From positions 3,189,831-3,253,830 of the forward strand of contig CM036231.1 of assembly GCA_020631735.1 (NCBI GenBank): a DNA stretch of 64,000 nucleotides, written 5' to 3'. The position numbers and the translations under genes were made by a program. The stretch's first letter is position 1. Every line of letters starts with the position of its first letter. Positions 1-11,675 of this stretch are shown one piece after another. The stretch comes from Saccharum officinarum (Eukaryota; Streptophyta; Magnoliopsida; Poales; Poaceae). Below the pieces are notes generated by a model. The model worked only from the letters and a program-made list of their open reading frames with translations, did not search any database and was not told the DNA's origin.

Positions 1-620
1 TTTCTAGTCGCGTCCGATTAGTTCACTTACCCTTTGTGACACGTGTCAACACGATCAACGCGTCCGGTCCTCGCAAGGACCGCGTCCGGTCAACCAAGTT
101 GAAACGCAGTGACTGTCAGCACTGACCGGACGCGTCCGGTCAAGACAGAGACCGCGTCCGGTCAAGGGTAAACGGCTCAAACGACTTCGAAACGTGACGC
201 AACTTGAACCGAGTTGCTTCCAACTAAACTTTGGGCTTCACCTAAGCTACCTAGTGCTAAGTTTGACAAGTGTGCACCACACCTAAACAAAAGACTCACC
301 TAGGTCAAGCTACTCGCTCATGCCCCCTTTATAGTACGGCCAAATGAAAAAGGCGAAGATCCTAATGACTATTCCGAACGTAACTCAACATCGACGTCCG
401 GAACTAACCGTCCTTAATCTTGACGTTAATCCTTTGAAAACCAAAACGATTTTCATCAAGGGGCATAAATACCATAGTGCCCAAAGCAGTTACCAATCTC
501 ATAACCTAACTTACCAAAGTTTCTGCAAAACACACGTTAGTCATGGTAATAATGCGTTGTCATCAATTGTCGAAACCAACTCTCGGGGCCTGGATGCTTT
601 CAGATGCTATTAGTTTAGGG
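1..620. repeat. Retrotransposon-like repeat rich in CGCGTCCGGTC
   Basis: The 11-mer CGCGTCCGGTC occurs at about 59, 80, 131 and 152, with a related CGCGTCCGATT near 10. A TATA-like CTTTATAGTACG lies near 328 and an 89-codon frame of no recognised identity at 344-613. Such motif-dense, low-coding sequence is typical of grass LTR-retrotransposon termini, but no boundary, PBS or partner LTR is visible because the window starts inside it. The family is not identified. Confidence 0.35.
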
Positions 621-1548
621 GTTATCTGGACGTTACCTAAACTTGAGTAGAGTAATTTAGAGTTTTTTTCTAAGTAAAAGGACATATAATTTCCAATTGT
701 GTTGGTGTGTTGGTGTTACGGCTGATAATTACTTTGCTTCTTCTCCGGCGACACCGGGTTCCACCAAGCAGATGATGATGTGATGTTTTTGCACTCGGTA
801 TCAGTTCGGGGGAAATTATTCTATAGAGGATCCCGAATCCTGGTGTTACGCTGAAGATGTATTGGTCTTAGTTTCTCTGCAGGTTTCGTTATTGGCAAAG
901 ATTGTGCTGACAGTATGCGTGGAATACGGTCACCGGCACTTTGCCATTACTAACTCTTCTCTGAAGAAACTTGCTCCTCTCTTAAAAAATTGCATGCTAC
1001 ATAGTCTAAAGGGCGCCAAAGGTACTGCCACAAGTACTGTTATAAAGAGAAATTAAAAAAAAACAAGTGGTGCTCAAGTTTTTCTATGAAATGGCCTAAA
1101 ACCACATTACTAGATGCTAGGCCATCTTCCTCATAACAACTTCGGTAGAAAGATAGAGCCAAATAGCAACTTAACTCCACTACTCACTCATGCTTGCTGC
1201 AATGAGCCAACTTGATCGGAGCGATGACCCAACTGATGATAGATCAACACGACCACCTGCTCTTGGTTGCAACATGATCTATATTATCACATCTCACAAG
1301 AGGTGAAGCCACACCATTCTTGTTTCTCCCAACTCCACTAAGAAGAGATCCCAGCATGAAGCCATTGTCCTTCTTTGTTCTTTCAATTGAGTATGACTAT
1401 GAGACTGACTGTACTTTTACACCCTCATATGCAGGAGAAAATTCAAACCCTTATGTACCGAAGGAAGTTTAGGGGACAGAAGTGGAAGAAGACCAAGCTG
1501 CAAGTAGACAGCACAATACAAACACCAGGGAAAAAAAACCGCCAACCA
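621..1548. other. Downstream region of the dioxygenase gene, nothing recognised
   Basis: AT-moderate sequence with only short frames and no recognised domain. The part next to 1549 should hold the 3' UTR of the minus-strand dioxygenase gene. Confidence 0.4.
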
Positions 1549-3102
1549 TTAACTCTTCAAGCTCTCCAGGTTACTCCTACCATCAAGCTTTGACGCGAAG
1601 AAGCGCTTTTTGAAATCCACGAAACTAATTGAGCTATACCGTGCCTCACCGTCGTTCTTCACAAGCTCTGGCAGAGGGCCGACCGTCGCATCCGGGCATA
1701 CCGCGTGGAACAGTGCCGCTGACATGCGCTCCCTGGTTGGGTGCACCATGGCCCTGTGCTCAATGCTTTTGTACCTCCCATTACTTAGAATCTGTTGTTA
1801 GTGATCAATTAACAATCATGAGTAGGCAAACAGCTAATATTAAGCTTCTGTAACCAAATTTACTAGCACCAAGCAACACTCTAAACAACTACAATGCTCA
1901 CACAACATGATGTCGAGACCAGGTATATATAATTATGTAACACTTACCTCAAGCGTGTCTCCGACATTAACGATAAATGCACCATCAAGGGCATTTATGG
2001 CAATCCACTTGCGATCCTTCCGGATCTGCAGCCCCTGAACATCATTTGCTTGGAGTAGCAGCGTCAGTCCCATTCTATCAGTATGTGGTGACAGAACTAC
2101 CACCTTGCTGGCTTGCTTGCATGGCGGGTAGTAGGTCATCCGCATACTTTGAGGCTGGCCACTGAATATCTCCAGGAAAGACTCTGGCTCAACACCCATG
2201 TCCACAGCCAGGAACTTCAACAAGCAAGATACTAGTTTCGCTGCCTCAGAAGAGTACCTATCTACAGAGTTCCTGTCAAGAGTAATCATGCAAGGACGTA
2301 GTCAAAAGGACAAATGATGAAGCGGTGTTTATGTCAATATTCATGGTGTAGAATAGTTGTTTTGTGAGTTCAGGCAAACCTAAAAGATAGAGGGTGACTA
2401 GGCCAGAACCTCATGTCCCTTGAGTCGATCGGACGGAGCACGAGGCCGAACAAATCTGCCCAGTCCAGTTTTTGGTTCTCAGAAACAACAAAGTGCTGGC
2501 CATACCCTTGAAGATTGCCTGGTATCATCGAGTACGCCTTCTTTGCTTCCAGTGGTTGTTCGAAGAATTCGGTCATGTCGTTCCTGAAGTTGCAGATCAC
2601 TTCGTTTGGTACACCATGGTTAATGACCTGTGGTTTCAACTTTCAACCGGTGTAGACCAAAAGTTTTTGTGGGTTTGCAAAAAATGCTGAGACTGAAGTT
2701 AGCTATGCACCACTAATTTGTAGCTATTTACATTTTTTCCCTGTGAAACAAAATCGACTCCAAAGAGCAGTTGCAATTGAACCTCTTAAACTTAGGTCGG
2801 ACCTTAATATTACTTTTATGAAACTGCAAGAGCTTCGCTTTATATACCTGAAAGAAGCCCCAGTGTTTACAGGCAGATCCAAGATTCTCACACTCCTCTT
2901 TGGATGACTGTGGATCCAGCAACTTGTTGACATCGATGATTGGAATTGCAGAAGAGATATCATGATCAATGATAACCTCCTCAGCACCCTCTTCGTCCCT
3001 GATGTATCTTCCAGGGATCTGCTCGTCTGATCTGTTGTAGGTTTCTGCAAGTGCCTGCACGTTTGGCACTGGTAGAGATCCTCCGGCTTCCGCGTGCGTC
3101 AT
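1549..3102 (-). CDS. 2-oxoglutarate/Fe(II)-dependent dioxygenase, SRG1-like
   Basis: Four exons read on the minus strand: 3102-2848, 2627-2380, 2272-1948 and 1791-1549. All introns are GT-AG and the phases agree, giving 356 codons, the usual size for this family. The N-terminal DIOX_N part ends in the signature KHWGFFQ|VINHGV split by intron 1. The catalytic DSBH core carries the HxD motif in SPHTDRMGLT (His231, Asp233), the distal iron ligand in SIEHRAM (His288) and the 2-oxoglutarate-binding RxS in RERMS (Arg298, Ser300). Family members are cytosolic plant oxygenases that hydroxylate or desaturate specialised metabolites or hormones using 2-oxoglutarate and O2; the substrate cannot be told from sequence. 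The ATG at 3102 was chosen because an in-frame stop precedes it if the upstream GC-rich leader is spliced on. No broken residue is seen, so the gene looks functional. Confidence 0.88.
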
Positions 3103-3735
3103 TGCTATCTCTCACTCCTGCAGGCGCTGGTGATAAACTGATAAACCTCGAGTACCTCTAGATGTTATATTGTCAAGTGCAATTTACAGTACTAAAAAAC
3201 AAACGTGGACAGTTTATTAAAAGAAACTGATGTCAGCTGACATTGACTTGGGATTACTGTGACATCTAGCAAATCCAGAGGTCACATATGTTTTGCAGAA
3301 GAAAATGGGATTACTGTGGTAAAGGGTTAGTGTTGGGGTGGGATTTACCTTCTCTGGCGGGTGTTGAGGGAGGCGGGTCGGCCCGGCGGCAGCGGCGGCG
3401 ACCACGGTGGACGGTGGTGGAAGAACGGCAGTGAGGGAGAGTCGGGGCGGGGGCGATTGGCGACTTGCGCGGCTGTGGGTGGAGGCGCTGCCGGAGTCCT
3501 GCAAGGACGGGCCGCTGGCGAAAGAGGAGGGAGAAGGAGCTCCGAACACCGGAAGGGCGTCGGGCAGGGGTACGACGGAGGCGCCGCCACTCCCCCCTGT
3601 CGTCGAAGGGACTGTTGTGGTTGTGGACAGGAAAACGAGGGAGGTCCGAGGCGGAGCGCCGTTGTTTCGGCATCCGATGGCGGAGCGAACGCGGGACCCA
3701 TCACTGCCATTTATAACGAAATATACATAAAGTAA
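3103..3735 (-). promoter_or_regulatory. Putative GC-rich 5' leader exon and promoter of the dioxygenase gene
   Basis: On the minus strand a GC-rich block (about 3710-3350) ends in a donor-like AGAAG|GTAAAT near 3350, and an acceptor-like CGCCTGCAG lies near 3117, just before the ATG at 3102. Joining them gives a leader whose open frame meets a stop (TAG) before the main ATG, so it would be a 5' UTR exon carrying an upstream ORF. This is inference from splice-site shape only; the block could equally be an unrelated GC-rich fragment. Confidence 0.3.
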
Positions 3736-4440
3736 CCCCTAATTTTTGCATTTAAAATACCCCATCTCTGACATTACAAAAGAGAATTCAAAATAATTCT
3801 CTAAATTTGATATAAATTACCAACATATGTAATTATGATAATAATTCAGATAATCGATTAAATTTGGATCTAAATCACTCATCGTTACCATTACGAAATA
3901 TAATTCAAAATAACCCTCTAACATTGCATCTAAATTACCTATATTTGCCACTATGAAAGAGAATTTAAAATGACCCTACAATTTTGTTAGCGTAAATTAC
4001 CTACATGTGCCAAAGGTGCTACATAGGCTACGGTGGTTAAAGCTATCCTTATTTGGTTGACTGCATGTATAGAGCCTAGCTGAGAAGATATGATGTTTGG
4101 TTGCCCATATAAAGTCGTACTGTATAAAATAAAAATAGATAAACAAGTAATCCTATAATATTTAGCTTGTGTAACTACATTCTAGTAGTCCCCACTTTAC
4201 TTCTAGTATCTTAATCTAATTTTAAAATACACAAATATCACTTAGTATACATTAATCATATGTTAATAGTGTCATTAAGAATTTACGCCGCACCATGCCA
4301 AATTTGTATTTCTGGCGAGCCAGGTTGAAGGCTGCTTTTTCATCTAGATAGTCAGATCCAGACTCCCGTGCAAGCAACTAAAGACGCTCATGTTGCATCT
4401 TTAGAGCCTGATTTTGCTATATGCAAGCAACTAACAGGCT
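3736..4440. other. AT-rich intergenic sequence with diverged local repeats
   Basis: Contains loosely repeated units around 3765-4010 of the form 'accattacgaaa..aattcaaaataa..ctaacattg..aaattacctacat'. No coding frame or RNA gene was recognised. Confidence 0.4.
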
Positions 4441-4449
4441 ATACTATTT

Positions 4450-5677
4450 CGATAATGATTGGATACGGGCGACCGTCCCGTCTGGACGAGCCTTTCGCGG
4501 GCCTGTGAGCTGCACGGCTCCCTCCCCCTCATGGCCCATCTAAAACTACTCTCCATCGTTGAGAACGGGCGCATTTCTTTTCCTCCTAGCTGACACTGCT
4601 CCTCTCCATCACGTGCGCCCGCTCCTCTCCATCGTGTGCATCGCTCGCTCCCTCCATGACTGGTAGCGGCCTGCTCCTCTCTCCCTCCCTGGTCGACAGT
4701 GGCGCCCTCTCCCACTGCGGCATCCTCCTCCCCCACCGCGACGGTGCCTTCTCCCACACCGACGGCTCCTTCGCACACCTGGCGTCCTCCTCCCCCACCC
4801 CCGACGACTCTTTCCCCTACCCTGGCATCCTCCTCCCCCACCCCGGTGACGCCCCTCCCTCGACCACCGGCGTCCTCCCCCACAATGAGCTCCCAACGCC
4901 CTTAGATCCTGCGGCCATGACGTTCCCCGTGCTAGACTCTCTCCCCCTATGTTGCAATTGTATGTTTTAATTGTTTCAGAGGCATATTATAGTTGAATCA
5001 TATGGATGTTGCAAAAGTAGATCGGGAGGATGTTGCATATGTTGCAAGTATTTCAAAGGCATGTTGCAAGTATTTGTTCAAAATATTTTACATGTTTCTA
5101 GACGTATGTTGCAATAATTCTGATCGGGAAGTTTCATATGCTTCACACAAATGTTGCAATAATATGTTCTAAGTATTTCAGTTGCTTCAGTCTTATATTG
5201 CAGCAGTTGCTCCACGTTTCAAGTGTTTTTATTCGAGTGTTGTTTCATATGTTTCACACAAATGTTGTAATAATATGTTCTTAATGTTTTAGCTACTTTA
5301 GTCTTACGTTGCAGCAGTTGTTCCATATTGTTGCAAGTGTTTTATTCGAGCGTTCTATATTGTTCGTCCAAGGAGAGGGGAGGGGCGAGCCGGCAGACGG
5401 GGGCGCGTGGCTCGCCCAGGGCCTAGTGGACGGAGGCGTTGCGTTCAGGAGGGCGCGGGGGCGTGCTCGTCGCGTGAGTGGGGCGGTGCGAAGCCAGACA
5501 CGGCGAGGTGCGGGGCGAGCTGGGGGCGTGCGGCTCACTAAAGGGTTAGTAGACTAGGTCGGGGACACGCTGGGGGCGTGCGCGTGGGGCGGGGGCGAAA
5601 GCGGACCCGGGGGTTGAGCGCTTGAGCGCGCGTCCGGACGCGTGTGGTGCGTCGGACGTCCGGCGCTAGATTAGCCG
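4450..5677 (-). mobile_element. Non-autonomous Mutator-like element, 1.23 kb, 9-bp TSD
   Basis: Flanked by an exact 9-bp duplication ATACTATTT (4441-4449 and 5678-5686), the size made by Mutator transposases. The ends form degenerate terminal inverted repeats (CGATAATGATTGGATACGGG on the left; reverse complement of the right end CGGCTAATCTAGCGCCGGAC). About 4990-5350 holds subrepeats built around 'ATGTTGCAAGTATTTC', followed by a GC-rich block. It belongs to the same family as the elements at 47656-48644, 17896 and 52034, inverted relative to them. No transposase is present. The proline-rich frames inside are composition artefacts. Confidence 0.75.
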
Positions 5678-7256
5678 ATACTATTTTGTACTCCCTCTAT
5701 CCCTAAAAAATGCAATTCTAAAACAGTATTATGTTTTAGAGATTTTTTACAATGGTTGGGGAGGCATTAGGAAGCATCGGCTGTGTCTATGATTGGTGGG
5801 CCCAAATGAGAGGAGGCGTTGAGCGGCATCAATGAGGGAGGCGTCGGGAGGCGTTGGCTGTGTCTATGGTCGGTGGGCCCATATGCGCCGTAATGCATGA
5901 CAACGCCTCCCAATTTGAGATAATTAGGACTTCAAATAAAAGAGTGGCAATTGCTCTTTCGTGGTTATTTTTTTAATCATGGGTAAAACGGTAAATCCAC
6001 AATTGTAAAAAATATTGTTTTGGTAGTATAGTTGGGATGTATGATTCAAGTAATATAGTTAGATGAATATTTTCTGCCGACGGTTTATTGTTCTCGCCGC
6101 CGTCCACTCGCTGTCGTCCTTCTGACCGCCGCCATCGTCTCAGACGGCGTTTGCGCTACCGTTCGCCGAGGCGGCAGCCGTCCCCGCTGCCGGGAGGGTG
6201 TGGGGCGGCGAGGTGCGTGCATCCGCTCCGGCTCAGCGACGACGGCCATGGTGGGGCATGGTCCATGGTGCGCTATGAGGGCCCCGCTGCCGGGAGGGTG
6301 TGGGCGGCGAGGTGCACGCGTCCGCTCCGGCTCAGTGATGGCGGTCGCGCCCCCGGCAGCTGGAGGGCGGCCGTCAACACCCCCGCGCCCTCCCGCCGCG
6401 CCAATCCATCTCGGTCTCCCAGTGGCAGACGTCGTCCATGTCCTCGCACCCTCCCCACAGCGCCTATCGGTGTCGGCCTCCTGGCGGGTCCTGCCCTCGA
6501 CCGCCGGCTTCGAATTCCAATCCTGGTCCACGCCGCCGCCGCTGATTGCTACGCCTTTTGCGAGCTCAGTCATCCTGCTCCACAGGTAACCCGATCCTCT
6601 TTGGAGCTACAGATTCAGATTCAATTAACTCTTTGGAGCTTCAAGTCACAAGTGATCTTGCTTGGGTGAAATGAACCATGATTGCTAGTCTTCATGGGTT
6701 CATCAAGATTTCACCTACATTTTCTAAGTTCTTCTTTTTACTAGTCTTTTTTGTTTTGTTTTTCAGCTTATTTACAGAGAGTAATAAGCATCTCATGATC
6801 TTAAACTGCTGAACCTGAGATGATTCATTCAATGAAAGATTTCCAGTTTTGCTCAGCATTGCATTTCTCAAGTTTATAGAGTTCAGTGAATGCTTTCAAG
6901 TTTGATATTAATCTCCTCAATTTTGTTTGCTTCTTGCCGCTCTAACTGATCTAAGTAGCTCATTAGCGCCCATAGCTTTTACTGCTGTTTTTTACTGACT
7001 TAGATTTTGGGTAGGCAGTAGCAGCGTACTGACACAAGGAATGCATTCTTATGATACTCCAAAAATATGTTTTCAGTTGCTTTTTCGTTATGAGATCCGG
7101 CTATCCATATTTATAGATCAAAGTTCTACACATAAGTTTCAACCACCGGTGTCCAATGCTGATAACAAGTACATGTCTCCAGTTGCCTACAAGTTGTTTG
7201 ATGAATTGCCTAGCTAGATTCATGATGCAAGCAAATTAGGAGGGATTCCCGATTAG

Positions 7257-7400
7257 AGGGAGGTATTGTGCGAACCTGCATTATTCATGCAATTGGAATC
7301 TATTTAGATAATTGCTTATCATTTCGGGAGGTATTGTGCAAACCTGCATTGTTCATGCAATTGGAATCCTTTTAGATAATTTCTTATCATTTTGCTTCCA
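7257..7400. repeat. Tandem duplication, about 70-bp unit
   Basis: The unit beginning GGGAGGTATTGTGC is followed by a second, slightly diverged copy; both contain 'ttcatgcaattggaatc'. It lies inside the large MULE and its role is unknown. Confidence 0.7.
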
Positions 7401-7745
7401 CATTTGGTGACACAGAAATAAAAGCAAGTCTAGGATGAGCTAGATAAGGTGCAAAGCAGGGTGATTGCCTAGCCGCGAGGGTATTGCTCCAGTTTAATCT
7501 TCTTATTACCTTGCCACGTTTAATCCTCAAAGGAAAACCTGAATCTTACTATGATGTTTATTGCCTCCGTGCTAGCTGATGGTTAAGATTACAGATTCCG
7601 AGGAGCAGCTTCAGAATGGTTGCTGTCCCTGAACAGCACTTAGGATACATTGTTATTGTCTTTCTGTTAAAGTGAATATGAACAACCAATACTGTCTGCA
7701 CTATTTCTTTATTGTGCAGCTCTGAACTATTTCATTATTACTCAG

Positions 7746-7851
7746 ATGCGAGTTCATTGACTGCACCGAGGCGATTGGAAACTTCAGTTACTTGATGCTG
7801 CCACAGTTTGAACCTGTTGTCCCTGGGCACTGTATTATTCTTCCATTACAG
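7746..7851 (+). pseudogene. Captured exon of a CWF19-like (CwfJ family) gene
   Basis: Bounded by an acceptor (TTACTCAG) and a donor (TTACAG|GTGAGAC). The open frame starting at 7747 ends with MLPQFEPVVPGHCIILPLQ, which matches the conserved 'yLALPKyqPVVPGHCcIlPlqH' stretch I know from the CwfJ C-terminal domain of CWF19-like splicing-associated proteins. Only about 35 codons are recognised and no flanking exons could be joined, so this is a gene fragment carried by the surrounding MULE. It could still be transcribed as part of a chimeric RNA. Confidence 0.6.
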
Positions 7852-10449
7852 GTGAGACAATTTTGCTGGCCCTATTGCATTTGCACGAAATCAAGCTTTC
7901 TTAAGAACCAACCAGCTGCTACTTGTTCATGCTTTTGAATATTGCTCACTCAATAGCACATAAACTGACATTAAAATGGATCTACGTGTTTTGTGTTATT
8001 GTGCTTGTAACTCTTTGCCCACTGTTTATTATTCTTGCCTGTCATGCAAATTTATTTATCTTGGTATAAACATAGATTTCACTTGGTGTCTGGGTCATCC
8101 ACTGATAACTCAGAAGAGGTTTCGGTTTCTACCATCGAAATTTGGCTTATGCCTTTCTGATTCTACAGGCCCCACTCACAATAGCTTTTCCTCACACTAA
8201 ATCCTTTACCCTTAGCGTATTTGTTATAAAACTGATATCCTTCTGTTTCACTACCAAATGTCTTCCTAACAATTTCATTGTACTCAAGACCCGACATTTC
8301 CTCCTGAATCAATCCAAAAAAACAAATGGTAGACACCAATTAGAAACTGGTAAAGCAATCTTAATCTAGAACAGACAATGATCTTTGGATGGCTGGTAGG
8401 AAATAGAAAGGTGATTAAATAAGGTTTCAGACCAGTATCACCAAACTCTCTCTCTTCTTTCCCAATTAGTTGATTAAATCCTGATGGCTTAAACACATTC
8501 TTCTAAGTTCAAGATCAAATGGTTAGCTAAACGCTACTTCCACTGCATCACAAATTGGTAGTAACTATAGTTTTGTGATTATGACCAAGTCGTTAAAAGT
8601 TGTAGAACATATCACTGTCAAGTGTACTGTTATAGGAAAATCCATCAGATAACTTAAGTTGTTTATACCATTGACTGCAAAGATGTAAAGATAAACTAGT
8701 TCATATGCAGGAAATATATATTCCCTCACTACTTCACTAGCCACTAGCAGTCCATCCACATCCCGCTACGGTTAGTTCTTAACTCAACCGTCCAAAATGC
8801 CTAAGATAACTCTATTCTGTAGTACCAAGCACATAATTCTGTAGTACTAGCCAATGTGTCGGAGGAACATTTGACAGTGCCCTCTCAATTCATAGGAACA
8901 AATGTACTTAAGGAGTACTACAGATTATTCAAGTTGCTAGGGATAGGAATATTCCTATTTATTATCCAACAGATCTCTGGTGCTTGAAAAATGACGGCAG
9001 TGAAACATTGGCAGTAATCAGCTCTACTGGACAATTGGCTGGTGAGTATTACTAGCAACTTTTCATGTCATTCACATATTTCTCAAGCAACATTTCTTTG
9101 GTAGCATTTCTGAAAATGTGATTCCCTTGTTTAGATTAGGACATCCTGTTTGCAAAACATGTTTCTCACCATTTAGCAAATTACCTGTCAAAGTATACTA
9201 GTAAAAACGGAGCTATGTTCCATGCTGGCAAATTACACCATGCAGAAACATGCTGAATAGGACAGTTAGAGATATTATAAACATTTCAGCTTTAGGCAGT
9301 TCATTCTATTTCCAAATTCTTTCTACAAGGACTGACACTAACAATGCTTTCATTATTTCCTTTCAAAATTTTGGGATGTAACTTGCAGTAAAACAGCATC
9401 ACAGAACGGTGGAAAGTGCAGTTATGTCAGAGGAACTAGTAGACCTCTTCTACCTTAAGCATAGACTACAAGAATTAAGGAGCAAGGAACAGTACCACAA
9501 TCATTTCTAGTATTCGTATTTGAATGACACCTAATAAAAGGAACTGGTTTTGAGCAAATCTGTGTAGCTCCAGATCGTAGAATGAAACTTTTGTACTCTT
9601 TCTCACCAAGCTACATTTTTTTCTATAATGGTCGCTGTACTTAGTATCATTCAGAATCAATGTAATTAGTATCATTCAAAGAGAGTTGATAGGGTTACAG
9701 GGCACACACCTTGATTGCTGGTCTAAAGCTTGGTGACACGACCACAACTGCCGTGCCGGAGATGGGGAGCTCGCCGCCTTGGATTCCCTAGCACCGCGTT
9801 CAACGAGGTTGAGACGAGGAGAGCAGCCGGATCCGCCGCTGCCTGGGGGACGCGCCGGCCTGAACCGCGCCGCTGCATGGGGGCACGCTGTTGGCTAGGT
9901 GCCGCGCCGCTACCTGGGGGTGCACCGTTGGCTGCGTGCCGCGCCGCTGCCTTGGTCCGGCGCCGCTGCCTTTGTTCGGCACCGCTGACTTGGGGCCGCC
10001 GTCGTTTGGGGTGCCGCCGTCGACTTGGGGCTGAGGGCACAGCGGTCGCCTCGATGAGTGAGGGAGAAGGCAGGGCCGCCGGCGCGACGCTTTGCGAGGG
10101 CAGCGGCGGCGGCTAGAGCGAGGGAGACAGAAGGACGGCGGCGGCTGCTAGGGCGAGGGAGAGAGCGAAGTGCGAGGGATGGGCGCCGGTGTTGGGCCAG
10201 GTGGGAGATGGGCCGGCGGGGGTTTGAGTTGCCTTTTGCGAAATGACAAAAATGCCCTTGCGCCAATAAAATCAATAAAAATGGATAATTTGCAGAGGCA
10301 TCGGGAGGCGTTGAGAAGTGTTAGAAGCATTTCCAACCATTGTAAAAGGTCTCTATGTTTTAATATATCATCTTTGACCAATTATAGATAAAAAAAATAA
10401 ATATTTACAATATAAAATAAATATCATTAAATTAATTATGAAATATATT

Positions 10450-10760
10450 ACGAACTGATCATAGATTAGTTGGTTGGGTTCCTTATGGTAGAACCTGCCC
10501 ACTTGGGTTCAAGTTCTTGACTTGGCACAAATGTTCGCATTTTTCTAGATTATTCCAAGATTTAACGACGTTATGCTTTCAGTGGTAGGCGACGTCCCCG
10601 TCGACAGCGAGGCGTCTGTGTGACTTCATGAATCTCGAGATCTGCCGGCTCAGTTCTTCGGAGGTGTTCATAGGGGTAGGGTTTGCGTACCTATGTTCAT
10701 AGGGATGAATGTGCATGTGTGTTGGACATCTATGCTGTACTGGGTAATTCTAAAAAAAAT
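10450..10760 (+). mobile_element. SINE-like element with 12-bp TSD
   Basis: The duplication ATGAAATATATT flanks a 311-bp element (10438-10449 and 10761-10772). A B-box-like GGTTCAAGTTC lies near 10508, consistent with a tRNA-derived pol III head, and the 3' end is an A-rich tail. The tail region with 'cataggggtagggtttgcg' and 'gtactgggtaattc' resembles a dispersed short repeat I associate with grasses. The family name is not certain. Confidence 0.7.
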
Positions 10761-10772
10761 ATGAAATATATT

Positions 10773-11147
10773 TTTATAATAAATTAATTTAGAGCCACAA
10801 ATGCGAATATTATTTACTAGAAACCGGATCAAACGTGAAGCACTCAAACTGGCACGTAACACATTGTTGCATTCACTCAAAGTGACATGTAACCCATAAT
10901 TGCATTCTTTTGAGGGACACAGGTAGTACCCCTTGCTATGCATTTTTTTAGAGAAGGGAATATATTAATATTCTAGCTTCTGCATCAACCAATGCATATA
11001 ATTATTTCTTATTACACCACAAATACTGTTCACCATGCAATCTCAAACACAAAGTTCTGATCTAAAGAGAAAAAAATTCCCTTACTATGCATTTGTGTTG
11101 ATGCATTAATTAGAGTTTGAAGCCCACGTGTACAGGCTACCGTGAAT
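10773..11147. other. AT-rich intergenic sequence
   Basis: No gene recognised. A stretch near 10946-10965 (TTTTTTTAGAGAAGGGAATA) resembles the end of a common grass repeat but has no clear boundary. Confidence 0.3.
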
Positions 11148-11381
11148 GAAAATATCACATCAGGTCTTGTTTGGATGCACGTGTATTCACTTCGATCCAC
11201 ATATGTTGAAGTAAAATGAAATAAAACTTAGTTTAATTCTAATTTAATCCACTTCAACGTATGTGAAAATATCACATCAGGTCTTGTTTGGATGCACGTG
11301 TATTCACTTCGATCCACATATGTTGAAGTAAAATGAAATAAAACTTAGTTTAATTCTAATTTAATCCACTTCAACGTATGT
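11148..11381. repeat. Near-perfect 117-bp tandem duplication
   Basis: Units 11148-11264 and 11265-11381 read the same through 'ggtcttgtttggatgcacg' and 'ttgaagtaaaatgaaataaa'. The start of each unit looks like a MITE terminus (GTCTTGTTTGGAT). Unit identity suggests a recent event. Confidence 0.85.
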
Positions 11382-11504
11382 GAATTGAGATAAATACATA
11401 AGCATCGAGAAGGCCTCAATGTTCTTTCAAATAAAACATCGCATCAAGCGATAGGCGTGCGAATCCATCTCGGCACTATGTCCTTGTCAGAGGCAGGCAC
11501 TATG

Positions 11505-11667
11505 CAGCGGCGGATCCAAAGGGGGGCCAGGGGGCTCCAGCCCTCCTAATGACTTGATTTCAAAACTAATCACTGTAGTAAAAACGTGATTTCACCATTA
11601 AATCTTCATGCAAATCAACATCTCCATTGTTTTAGCCCCCTTATCCCGCATCGTGCATCCGCCACTG
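11505..11667. mobile_element. hAT-type MITE, 163 bp, 8-bp TSD
   Basis: The 8-bp duplication GCACTATG flanks the element (11497-11504 and 11668-11675). Terminal inverted repeats are CAGCGGCGGATCC and the complement of GCATCCGCCACTG. Eight-bp TSDs and CA..TG ends are hAT hallmarks. Confidence 0.85.
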
Positions 11668-11675
11668 GCACTATG

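Larger units (their letters stand above)
5739..10353. mobile_element. Large Mutator-like element carrying captured gene sequence (Pack-MULE type), 4.6 kb
   Basis: The exact 9-bp duplication TATGTTTTA lies at 5730-5738 and 10354-10362. The termini are inverted repeats: GAGATTTTTTACAATGGTTGG at the left and its near-complement CCAACCATTGTAAAAGGTCTC at the right. Subterminal repeats 'ggctgtgtctatg..ggtgggccca' occur twice, near 5780 and 5858. The interior has GC-rich blocks at both ends (6085-6590 and 9720-10250, the first ending in a donor-like CCACAG|GTAACC) and an AT-rich intron-like middle. A CWF19-like exon with intact splice borders lies at 7746-7851. No transposase was found, so mobilisation in trans is assumed. 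The 9-bp TSD makes the Mutator assignment firm; the captured-gene interpretation rests on one exon. Confidence 0.78.

Noticed and set aside
6085..6669. Arg/Pro/Ala-rich frames on both strands, with similar ones at 9723-10275
   Set aside because: Composition-driven frames in GC-rich blocks of the MULE; no recognised motif. They are kept only as possible leader exons in the element description.
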